Assembly (NCBI RefSeq): GCF_020520425.1
Contig: NC_079492.1
Location: 112,875,157-112,939,156, forward strand
Length of the DNA stretch: 64,000 nt
Source of the DNA: Spinacia oleracea
Taxonomy: Eukaryota > Streptophyta > Magnoliopsida > Caryophyllales > Amaranthaceae
Direction: 5' to 3'
Part shown: positions 10,543-19,807 of the stretch, in pieces
How positions within the stretch are numbered: position 1 is the stretch's first letter
Layout of the letters: each line of letters starts with the position of its first letter
Notes under the pieces: generated by a model
What the model saw: the letters and a program-made list of their open reading frames with translations, nothing else
Told to the model about the DNA's origin: nothing
The model's database searches: none
Made by a program: the position numbers and the translations under genes

Positions 10543-12198
10543 ATGACTTCACCAGAAGGTAATGTCTTTGAATATGCCATAAAGTTCAAGTTCAAAGCCT
10601 CAAATAATGAAGCAGAGTACGAAGCAGCGATCGCAGGCATTCAAATGTGCAAGGCAGCGGATGCTAAGAAAATCGTGTTGAAAACAGATTCCCAGTTAGT
10701 GGCCAGTCAGTATAGAGGCGAGTATGAAGCTCGAGAACCGTCCATGCAGAGGTATCTGGCACTGATGAAAGAAGCAGTAGCCCAGTTGGAAAGCTTCGAG
10801 ATTCAGTTGGTTCCCAGAGCAGAGAATAGCCAAGCAGATGCTCTCTCAAAATTAGCAAGCTCTTCGCTGCAAGACCTTGAAAGAACAGTGATGGTGGAAG
10901 TACAGGAAGAAAAGAGTATCGATAAGAGGCCTATGGTAAATGCCATCAACACAGAGCCTCAGTGGTACGACAGTATAGTATCATACAAGCTTGGCAGGGG
11001 TCTCCCTACAGCAGAGCCAGAACAGAAGAAGATAAAGCGAAACGAACACTGGTTTGTGATCTACCAGGGCAGATTGTACAAAAAATCCTTCTCCCTACCC
11101 CTGCTGAGATGCGTCTCAACAGAGGAATCACAGAGAATCATTGAAGAAATTCATGAGGGAATATGTGGTAATCATATTGGAGGTAGAACACTAGCCTTAA
11201 AAGCTCTCAGAGCAGGGTACTATTGGCCAACCATGGTGAGTGACTCGCAGTCATACGTGAAGAAACGCGACAAATGCCAAAAGTTCGCTCCAGTAATCAA
11301 TCAGCCCTCAAATGATCTGCAACCAATCATCAATCCCATACCATTCGCTCAGTGGGGAATGGACATCCTGGGTCCATTTACAGCCGCGAGTGGAGGAAGA
11401 AGATACTTGATCGTGGCAGTGGATTATTTCACCAAGTGGATAGAAGCAGAGCCCACAAAGAGCATAACAGCCAAACGAATGAAAGACTTCATCTGGAGAA
11501 ACATCATCACAAGATTTGGCATCCCAGAAAGTTTGGTCTTTGATCACGGGACACAATTCGATTGCACACCGGTAAAGGATTATTGCGCAAAGCTAAGAAT
11601 CAAGTTTGCCTACGCATCAGTATGCCACCCACAGAGCAATGGACAGGCCGAGGCGGCGAACAAACAGATCCTTGGAGCTCTGCGAAAGAAAATCGAGGAT
11701 TTTAAGGGTGCATGGGCAGACCTCATACCAGAAATTTTGTGGTCCAATAGAACAACTGAGAAAGAGGCGACAGGAGAAAGTCCCTACAAGTTAGCCTTTG
11801 GAGCAGAAGCAGTATTACCGGTAGAGGTTGGCCTGCCCAGTTTCAGAGTGCAGTACTATGATGAAAGCACCAATGAACAACTCATGAGGGAATCATTAGA
11901 CCTTCTGCCAGAGGTAAGGTTGCTAGCAGAGCTGAGACTCACAACAAACAAAGAGAGAATGAGCAGAGCTTACAATAAAAGAGTCAAACACAGACCTATG
12001 CATGTGGGAGACCTGGTGCTCAGACGAACAGCGGCCACAGGAAAGGGCAAGGCAGAAGGGAAATTCACTGCAAATTGGGAGGGGCCATACCAGATCACAA
12101 GGGAAATAGCCCCTGGCTCATATCATCTCATGACAATGGATGGAAAAGAGTTAAAGAACAGCTGGAACGCCAACATGCTCAAAAAATACTATGTTTAG
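10543..12198 (+). CDS. pol: Pol part 2: archaeal-type RNase H and integrase
   Basis: 551 aa ORF, but the domain starts upstream: the same frame reads WQIYVDGSAAVTGS from about 10486, giving the first Asp of the second RNase H. The Glu (NNEAEYEAAI) and Asp (LKTDSQLV) of that domain follow. Integrase begins near residue 200. In its HHCC zinc finger both His are present, but the first Cys is Arg (codon CGC at 11266, one change from TGC). The DDE core is intact (AVDYFTKW, FDHGTQFD, NGQAEAANK). The C-terminus has the usual GPYQI segment. The shift relative to part 1 separates RNase H from the rest of Pol, so this copy likely makes no full polyprotein. Confidence 0.88.
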   Translation: MTSPEGNVFEYAIKFKFKASNNEAEYEAAIAGIQMCKAADAKKIVLKTDSQLVASQYRGEYEAREPSMQRYLALMKEAVAQLESFEIQLVPRAENSQADALSKLASSSLQDLERTVMVEVQEEKSIDKRPMVNAINTEPQWYDSIVSYKLGRGLPTAEPEQKKIKRNEHWFVIYQGRLYKKSFSLPLLRCVSTEESQRIIEEIHEGICGNHIGGRTLALKALRAGYYWPTMVSDSQSYVKKRDKCQKFAPVINQPSNDLQPIINPIPFAQWGMDILGPFTAASGGRRYLIVAVDYFTKWIEAEPTKSITAKRMKDFIWRNIITRFGIPESLVFDHGTQFDCTPVKDYCAKLRIKFAYASVCHPQSNGQAEAANKQILGALRKKIEDFKGAWADLIPEILWSNRTTEKEATGESPYKLAFGAEAVLPVEVGLPSFRVQYYDESTNEQLMRESLDLLPEVRLLAELRLTTNKERMSRAYNKRVKHRPMHVGDLVLRRTAATGKGKAEGKFTANWEGPYQITREIAPGSYHLMTMDGKELKNSWNANMLKKYYV

Positions 12199-12425
12199 TA
12201 TAAGTGATCTATACAATGATAAGGCAAGATAAGCCGAAATTATCCCCTTTTGTACTCCTTTTTACGGAATGCATATAATGAAATGAGCTTGGCGGTTCCA
12301 GAAAAAGATATGATGATAAGCAAAAGACAGTGTAACTTAGAAATACACCATGATACACACATTCAACAGGTAACTTGACTTGATCACTCAAGTTAGCTGG
12401 AGAACAGTGCCATGATGAATTTCTA
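12199..12425 (+). other. spacer after pol stop
   Basis: Noncoding region between the integrase stop and the 83-bp array. No separate signal recognised. Confidence 0.4.
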
Positions 12426-12915
12426 AGCTAGAATATCGCAGAGTAATTTCCGAGTTTTGCCTTGGCCAAAGCCAAGGCAATTCAAAATTGAAAGCAGCCC
12501 AAAAGGTTAGCTAAAATATCGCAGAGTAATTTCCGAGTTTTGCCTTGGCCAAAGCCAAGGCAATTCAAAATTGAAAGCAGCCCAAAAAGTTAGCTTAAAT
12601 ATCGCAGAGTAATTTCCGAGTTTTGCCTTGGCCAAAGGCAAGGCAATTCAAAATTGAAAGCAGCCCAAAAGGTTAGCTAAAACATCGCAGAGTAATTTCC
12701 GAGTTTTGCCTTGGCCAAAGCCAAGGCAATTCAAAATTGAAAGCAGCCCAAAAGGTTAGCTAGAATATCGCAGAGCAATTTCCGAGTTTTGCCTTGGCCA
12801 AAGCCAAGACAATCCAAAGTTGGAGGCAGCTCAGAAGGCTTGCCAGAACACCACAGAGCAGTCCCTGAGTTTTGCCTTGGCAGAAGCCAAGACAGTCCAA
12901 AAGGGGAGGCAGTCA
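12426..12915 (+). repeat. 83-bp tandem array, about 6 units
   Basis: Units start at 12426, 12509, 12592, 12675 and 12758, exactly 83 bp apart and nearly identical. A sixth, diverged unit follows from about 12841. Each of the first four contains TTGCCTTGGCCAAAGCCAAG extending to GGCAA, a near-perfect 10-bp stem with a 4-base loop (the third carries one change and the fifth ends AAGACAA). 3' tandem arrays of this kind gave Retand its name. Confidence 0.93.
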
Positions 12916-13962
12916 TGAGACATGCTATAAAGCTTGGCTCTGATCGAAACCAGAACTTTCCAAAAGGCAAACAAAATATCAGAAATTGGCTAAGTACTTA
13001 ACAAAATATGCATATCGATGCCGGCGGCTATACCTTCATTAAAACCAAGAAAAAAGAAGAGATAAAGTACAGCCCTACAAAATGGCTCTGGGCAGTAAAC
13101 ACACCAGCCCAACTCGAAAATATCTAAGAAGAAAAGCAGAAATAAACTAACTGCAAATTGTTCCAAAAACAGAGTGGCACAAACGCCACCACCCAACAGG
13201 GTAAACTCTAAATAATATTGTTCAAAAACTAAACTATTACATAACAGGCCCAGTCACACAAGAAAAACAGGGGGATAGCCGCCACACCCATTATTCGTCA
13301 TTGCCTGCAACATCATCTTCATCTGAGAAGGGCAAATCTCCTGGGTGAATGTTCTCGACGCAAAAGTCGGGCACATCACTAGGCTCTGTGGCATGACCCT
13401 CAGCAGCTTCAGCCTCTCGCAGTTCCTTAAGAATAGTAAGGTGCAGGCCAGCGAGCCAATCCTCTTCGATCAAGCTCCAATCGAACTGCGGATATTTGCG
13501 CTTGATTATAAGAGAGGCTGCTTTCCACCCACCATCATACCTCTGCGTCAAAAGGGCATATTGAGCGTCAGATCGACAAAATTCCCGCACAGCAGCAGCC
13601 ACCTCCTTCTGCACAGAAAGGCGAAGGTCTGCCAGCTCATCAGCATGCCTCTGCTCAACAAGGCTTAGCTGCTCCGCCAAATCCTCAGTACACTTCCTCT
13701 CCGCCTCTATCTCCGCCTGAGCCTTAGCTAAATTCTCCCCAGCTGGGCGCAGAGCTACAACCTCACTAGCCAAGTTGTCTCTCTCGACAGATATCGCTTG
13801 AACATTGGCATTGGCAATAGTAAGGGAAGAAGATGCTCTTTCGTTTTCCAGGGTCAGGTCTCGGATCTGCCTGTCCCTTTCTTCGAGAAGAGCAAGATGT
13901 TCATCATGCTTCCTCTGATAGAAGAAAAAGAAGTCGCAGAGCTCCTTCACAGCAGCCCCAGC

Positions 13963-14063
13963 CTGCAAATGGAAAGCAACGCAAAAAATAAGGATAAGTT
14001 ATAATAAAAACACGCAAAAAAATGACTAAGTATAAAAACAGCATAGATTCATAAGCTTCTTAC
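13963..14063 (-). other. intron 3 of antisense gene
   Basis: Donor CTAGAG|GTAAGA at 14063 and acceptor TTTGCAG|GCTGGG ending at 13963, 101 nt, phase 0. It joins a residue run ending CQKVLE to one beginning AGAAVKEL. The same position is interrupted in the related gene at 30981-31061. Confidence 0.78.
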
Positions 14064-15018
14064 CTCTAGCACCTTCTGGCAGGCGTTAGCCCCAGGGGTA
14101 TAAACACGCTCAAGAGGGCGGTCGGCTGGCAGTGTTAATCCCTTCAACATCCAGTATGCCAACGTTCCGCCTTTCTCTGGGAAGCTGGCATACAAAGACT
14201 CGTTAGCTCTAACATCCCAGTGAGGAACAAAGATGTCATCGCTAATCGGCGCAGGGGAGAAGCAGGCAGCCAACTCAGGGTTCACCGCAGGGCGAACATC
14301 AATGCTCTCCTTCTCCAGAAATTCTCTGTTCCTAATGTTCACAAAAGAAGGAACAGAAGACTCAGGCAACCTCAGCTCCTCCTCCAAGTAAGCAGCAAGA
14401 GCAGCAGATGAAGTAGGGAGAGAAGTAGTACTTTGATTAGCAGGGGCAGAAGCTTGGGCCTGCTCCTGCGAGCGAGAACCCTCCCCAGTGCAAATGCGCT
14501 TACCTGGGTGCTGCACAAAAGGGACGTCCCGCTCTTCGGTCACGATCTCCACCTGCTCGGAGATAGATTCACGACCTGATCAGGTTGAGCAGATCGCAAT
14601 TGATCTGCGGCAGTTCGCGTAGCGTCAACAGAAACGCTTTCCGTCTCAGGGCGAGGCCGACGTTGGCCCGCAATATTACCCCCTCCACGAGTGGTCTGAC
14701 CACGCCGAGCAGAGGCAGATATAGAAGGTGCAGCCCGAGAAACAGGGGCAGAGCGCGGCGTCGAGGTGCTCGCCCCAGCAACTATTCCTGCAGAGCCTCC
14801 CCCTCTGCTAGTGCGGTTAGCCACAGAGCCCCCACCTCTAGCAGTACGGCTAGCAGCAGAACTCCCCCCTCGAACAGTCCGTCGAGAGCTTGCTCTGCGT
14901 CCGCCAACAACATCAGCTATAGTACGATAAGCGTTGGCGGGATCTTCAGCTGGCTCGTTAGTCTGGGGGGTTCCATCAGCAGTTAAACCCAGGGAGCTCA
15001 TATCAAGGTGTTGGCGAC

Positions 15019-15152
15019 CTAGCAGGACAAAGAAACACAAGAAAATGTTACATAAAAAAATAAAAAAAAATAAAAAAAAAAAAGAAGAAGAGAAAGAGAA
15101 GAAAAACAGCTAAGTACAAAACAAAAAGAGCAAAAAGGAAAGAAAAATGTAC
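15019..15152 (-). other. intron 2 of antisense gene
   Basis: Minus-strand donor CACG|GTACAT at 15152 and acceptor CCTGCTAG|GTCGCC ending at 15019, 134 nt, with a long T-rich tract before the acceptor. The split Gly codon (one base in exon 1, two in exon 2) keeps the downstream frame. The second retrotransposon in this window has an intron at the homologous place. Confidence 0.75.
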
Positions 15153-16511
15153 CGTGAGGATGAGTGTTGCACAAGTGCATAGCGGAAAGAACATCATTCC
15201 GCAGAATATACATCGACTGAGGCAGCCAGTTCTTGGGGGCGCGGCCGATGTCCTTCCCGTTCACGTCGCGCTTAATTACTGAGTCAAACCACTCATAAGC
15301 AGCGTCCTCCAAGTTGTGACCAACCAGAACCTCCACACCCTCCATCTTGCCATTTGGAGAGACAAAGGTGCGAGGCAGAGGAAAGTCAACGGGAACTCGA
15401 AGCCAGAAGAATCGACCCTTCCAATCCCTCTGCCCAGTGGGATTGCCCAAGCAGGTCATTTTGCCCCGAGCAGTGTAGGTGGTAAACCAACCAATGCTTC
15501 CCTCCTTGTTATCGCTGCTTCGGACACAATGCAGCCGTTTACACAGAGAAAGGGTCTCAGGGAAACCCTTGAAGCGCACCACCCAGAGGTAGCAAATTAG
15601 AGTCCTTACAGCGAAAGGATGCAGCTGCGCCAAGCAGACGTTGAATGCCTTCAGAAACTTGGCTAAGGTTGGATCAAGGGGAAAGCGCAGACCGAAATCC
15701 AAATGGTATGAGTACAGCCCAATATGACCAGGAGGAGGAGCAGTAATACGGGCATCGTCTGCGGGAACGACCAACTCATACCCAGGAGGAAAGGCATAAA
15801 GCTCCTTTCCAACGCCGGGATAGTCATGCTGGCGAGCTGCCTTAAGCCAGTCCGTGTCTGGCGCAGCATTTAAAGGGCTAAAAGAAACCTCAGGACTCAG
15901 ATACTCATCGGTCGGACCAACGGGCACATCCTCCTCAACATACAGAGGAAAGGGACGCAGATGCTCCACCTCCTCGAGGATGGGATTTTCTACATGACGC
16001 TCTGCGTCACCGGAAGCACTGCCGGAACCAGTTGCCATCGAAGAACGTCTGCGGTAAACATGCAACGACCCATCAATACTCCCAATAAAAGGCTCGTCTA
16101 GTTGATCAAAACTGTCCAACCAAGCTACTTCTGCCAGGGGTTGGATGTCTAGCCCAACAGGGGCATTAGGGGGAGGGTTCAATCGAACCGCACTGGCCAA
16201 ATGCTCATGGCGCAGTTCTCTAAGACGCTGACGAAAGGCAGGAGTAGGCCCTGACACAACAGGCGTAGCCCTGCCAACAACGGGGGACCCACCCCCAGAG
16301 GAAGAACCACTGGAGATAGATATCACCGCAGGCTCAGAACGAGAAATGACATCATGCATAGACTTAGTCCTATTCTCTGCTATTGTCCTAGCCTCTTCAT
16401 CAGAGGGTAAAGAGACAGAGGAAGGGGAAGAAGGAGAGTATGGCTCGGAGGAATCACTCATATACCCAGGGCTACTAGGGTTGGCACTATCAGAGGTATC
16501 AGACATGTTGA

Positions 16512-16864
16512 CTGAAAGAAAAAAGAAGAAAGAAAGAAGAATAAACAAAGGGTAGAAGGAGAAAAGTCAAGGCAAAACGTAAAAAAAGCACTACAGAATA
16601 CAAAACGACAGAGAAAAAAGAGCAAAACGACATAAAAATATACATGTAATATAAAAAAAATAAAAAAAAATAAAAAAAAAAGAGAGAGAAGGAAGAAGAA
16701 GAAGAAAAGCTCCAAAAAGCGCAGAAATGGCGAAGCCAAAAACACAAACACTCCCACATTTCACTGAAAGAACACATACCACAAAAAACTCGCAGAAACT
16801 ACTAAAGCAGTTGAATGTACATGCAAAACCAAAGAAAACAACAAGGAAAAAGCAAAAGAATTAC
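16512..16864 (-). other. 5' UTR intron of antisense gene
   Basis: Minus-strand donor TTTTCCAG|GTAATTC at 16864 and acceptor TTTCTTTCAG|TCAAC ending at 16512, five bases before the ATG at 16506. This decides the start: the longer ORF that begins at 16548 would start inside this intron. T-rich short ORFs at 16458-16782 are intron sequence, not genes. Confidence 0.65.
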
Positions 16865-17147
16865 CTGGAAAAGAGAAGGGCGAAGAGAGAAGTTCAACAA
16901 TGGCGGACTAGAAACCCTCGAAGAAAAACGCGAACCCAAAAAACCTCGACAATTTCAGAAGAAAACGCCACCACCAACGGATGCGCAATCGCCGGAATAA
17001 CACGAAAACACAAGAAAGCAAAGAACTTGGAGTTAGAGCGCTCGGAAAATGGTGAAATTGAGTTCGAAGCGAAGTGAAGTTAGAGGAGAGTAAGAAAATG
17101 AAGAAGGTAAGAAAGAGGAGAAAGAAGAAGAAAGTGACTGAAACCCA

Positions 17148-17155
17148 TATTTAAA
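17148..17155 (-). promoter_or_regulatory. TATA-like box for the antisense gene
   Basis: The minus strand reads TTTAAATATGG here, about 285 nt upstream of the 5' UTR intron donor. The purine-rich + strand from 16880 to 17140 would then be a pyrimidine-rich leader in the antisense transcript. Predicted from position and motif only. Confidence 0.45.
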
Positions 17156-17339
17156 AGAAGAAATAAACGGCCAAGATTTGAAGACCCTTCGAGTCACCTA
17201 CCTGGATGAAGGACACGTGGGGCGTAATAAACCGTGACGGTTTACTTTCCTTCCAAACGTTTATTTACTACAGTAAAACCGCGACAGTTAAAAAAAAAAA
17301 AAAAAAAAAAAAAAATACGCGCAGGTTATGGCCAGAAAA

Positions 17340-17536
17340 AGCAGGCCTAACTCCAAGTAGTCAGCCCTACTCTTGGGGACTAGTTGTACAGGATGCAGCC
17401 AAAAAACACAGAAAGAGCAGGTCTAACTCCAAGTAGTCAGCCCTACTCTTGGGGACTAGTGGTACAGGATGCAGCCAAAAAACACAGAAAGAGCAGGTCT
17501 AACTCCAAGTAGTCAGCCCTACTCTTGGGGACTAGT
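17340..17536 (+). repeat. triplicated 76-bp unit containing the polypurine tract
   Basis: Units start at 17340, 17416 and 17492 (the last is cut by the LTR). Each contains CTCTTGGGGACTAGT followed by TGTACAG or GGTACAG, that is, a PPT plus what looks like the first bases of the LTR. Only the third copy abuts the true 3' LTR. A long A run (about 17290-17315) lies just upstream. Confidence 0.85.
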
Positions 17537-18019
17537 TGTACAGAGTAGAAGTAACCTAGCAGATCATCCATGTCACAGCAGACCATCGGACATCTGATAA
17601 GACAGATCAAGCAAAGCAACCGCAGGAAGTACCTATTGAAAGTACCACAAGTCCTCAAGAACCGCGCAGACCCTCAGGTCTGCGGGGAAACGACCTGCTA
17701 GACGACAACATAGATACGTCGTTAAGCAAAAGGACAAACAACAAGTACATCACTAGCGTACACGCGGCAACATCTGAATAGGCCAAAGTACTGAATAGTA
17801 CGCCTATAAATACTGCCGTCCCCATTCATTTGCGGACACGTTCAATACAAGTACAATTCTGAACCCTCTCTACTTTCTCTCTCTAGAGTATTATCTCATT
17901 TGCTGACTTAGGCATCGGAGGGGGTTTCCTCGGTTAAACCCCCGAGGTTAGCTTACGTTCGTTCTGTCTGACAGGGCAACATCACCAGGCAGGGCTCCCC
18001 CAGTTCCATACTCGGAACA
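17537..18019 (+). repeat. 3' LTR of the Retand-like element
   Basis: 483 bp, from TGTACAG to GGAACA, with TATAAATA at 17805-17812. The right target duplication ACCTT is at 18020-18024. Preceded directly by the PPT (TTGGGGACTAGT). Confidence 0.95.
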
Positions 18020-18024
18020 ACCTT

Positions 18025-19269
18025 AATTCATTGGTTCTAATTAAACCTTATTCAATTGATAAGTTGGAGGCTTAGAGCTGATTGCAACTTCTTTCCACTT
18101 GTTAGAACTAAAACTCATTTCTTACTTTAATATTAATTTTTTTGTGGAAAATAAACAAACTATGTACTTGAACCCGTGTATTGATCTTTAGTTTGTACAC
18201 CAAAGATTTGACCAATGATCAGGGTATGGCATATTGACATATTGTTTGCCGCTAGCCAGGAAATGTTGGTTATAAGATGAATAATGAAGTTCATTTTTCT
18301 TATTAATCTTATAGAATGCGATCTCTTCATCTTATGACATCTGTACTTATTTGAACATATTGGACTAGATTAAATCAAGTTGACTTGATAATACCCCGAT
18401 TTCAAATGGGAAATTTGAGAGATCTGAGTAAACTTGTAGGAGCATTGATCTTTAAGTTGTACACCAAAGACTTGGCCATCGAGTTATGGGGATAATATAA
18501 GCCACTGGAAAATTGTTAATTTTAAATTGAATTAATGAAGTCGAATTTATGTAAAGATTAAATATAGTTATAAATTATTGAAGAAATTGAATGAATGAAA
18601 TAGCAGGGGTTGCATACGTCAGTAGTGGTGAAAAATAGAGAGGGTGATGAATGGGGAGTGATTGGACTGTACAGCTAAAATTGTCTTTCTCTGGACTCTG
18701 GACTCTGGACTCTGGAGAGTGTCCCACGTTTCTGTGTAGATTGTAGAAGCATTCAATTTATGTTTTATGTAACTTTGCTTTCTCACACGCTAGCTAACTA
18801 GCCTATATCCTTTCTGTACCCTGCCCACTCTTTTGTCCCTTATTTATTCTACATAATATGGAGCATAAATAAAGGTATCAGTATCTCTAAAATTATAATA
18901 CTCCGTATAAGTTAGAGTTCATGAAATACGAAGTATGATTCTGCTTGATCTAACGAATTAAATCGGGAAGTTAATTTAGAGTCGAACGAACTTAAACTAA
19001 ACAGTTTAATCATACAGATCAAACATTCAAATGTATGACTTGTCCTAACTAGACAAGTACTTCGTATTTACTATTTAGCCTAGTAGACTCCTTCTACCCA
19101 ATAATTATGTTTATCATATCACTCCTTAAACTCGAACCATGACGTTGACTTTGAATCTTATTATATTAACCATAGTTATTCAAATACACGTCATTATCAA
19201 AATGTGGTGTACTTAAAATCAACAAATAAGTAGCAAATCAATCACAAAGTATGAAGAACACAGATGGGA
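18025..19269. other. intergenic DNA, no gene seen
   Basis: AT-rich. A roughly 40-base segment (TTGATCTTTAGTTTGTACAC and following) recurs with changes at about 18181 and 18446. A short CTCTGGA tandem (about four units) lies at 18690-18718. No coding region supported. Confidence 0.4.
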
Positions 19270-19680
19270 GAGCCTTACATCAACCAGTTGGCCATTGTGT
19301 AGGCAAATAAGTTAGCCGTAGGAGACCTTCCAACACTTTATCCTTAGAGAAATGAGAATCAGTTTCGATGTGTTTGGTTCTCTCATGAAAGACACGATTT
19401 TTGGCAATATGTATCGCAGACTGATTATCACATCGTAGAGTGACTGGTTTTAAGTTGGTGACATCAACCTCTTCAAGTAACCTTACCAGCCAAGTGACCT
19501 CATAAGCAATTGCAGCCATAGCTCTATACTCAGCTTCTGAAGAACTTCTAGAAATAGTTCCCTGCTTTTTAGACTTCTAAGATACAGGTGAATTTCCAAA
19601 CAGCTAAACATATCAAGTAACAAACTTCCTAGTATTGGGATAAGCAGCCCAGTCTCTATCTTAGAAAGCTTGCAGAGTTA
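19270..19680 (-). pseudogene. Ty1/copia RNase H fragment
   Basis: Minus-strand ORF 19519-19280 holds the copia RNase H C-terminal region, with LRCDNQSAIHIAKN and FHERTKHIE. Immediately upstream (19520-19640) the SSEAEYRAMA-type motif is recognisable but interrupted by stops. No LTRs adjoin it. A broken remnant of a copia element, ended at about 19690 by unrelated repeat sequence. Confidence 0.8.
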
Positions 19681-19807
19681 AATTCAAAGTTCGGATTAGT
19701 GACTTTAATTGGTTTGAACATTTCGGAAATCGGAATTCAAATTACGCAAAATACGTTAGAAATTGCACCTACAACTATTGAATATTGAATTACAACGGAG
19801 TCTCCAC

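Larger units (their letters stand above)
13291..16506 (-). pseudogene. antisense gene of the Retand-like element (spliced aORF)
   Basis: Opposite strand to gag-pol. Coding exons are 16506-15153, 15018-14064 and 13962-13291, total about 993 codons, all joined by GT-AG introns. Exon 1 starts with Ser/Pro-rich MSDTSDSANPSS. It then carries a region resembling the 'putative gypsy type transposon' domain (PF04195-like; DFGLRFPLDPTLAKFL, WVVRFKGFPETL), about residues 275-430. The middle exon has an RGG-like Arg/Gly block in which RT(V/A/S)RGG recurs three times. The last exon is a long Glu/Arg/Leu coiled coil ending in an acidic tail. One 1-base frameshift near 14555-14585 separates two frames of the middle exon; otherwise splice phases agree. 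Known aORFs of Retand/Tat elements have no proven function. The RGG block and coiled coil suggest nucleic-acid binding and oligomerisation (inference). Confidence 0.8.
6126..18019 (+). mobile_element. complete Retand-like Ty3/gypsy (Tat lineage) retrotransposon
   Basis: 11.9-kb LTR element flanked by the 5-bp target duplication ACCTT (6121-6125 and 18020-18024). Order: 5' LTR, PBS, gag, protease-RT-RNase H, second RNase H and integrase, 83-bp tandem repeats, antisense spliced gene, triplicated PPT unit, 3' LTR. A second RNase H before integrase defines the Tat lineage. 3' tandem repeats plus an antisense ORF are described for Retand. The two LTRs differ at about 6 of 483 positions by eye, so insertion is recent on a plant time scale. 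The copy is probably not autonomous because of lesions in pol. Confidence 0.93.

Noticed and set aside
12426..12915. Regular direct repeats that could suggest a CRISPR array
   Set aside because: Units are 83 bp end to end with no unique spacers, and they lie inside a plant retrotransposon.
16458..16782. Overlapping Phe/Ser-rich ORFs on the minus strand
   Set aside because: Translations of the T-rich 5' UTR intron of the antisense gene.
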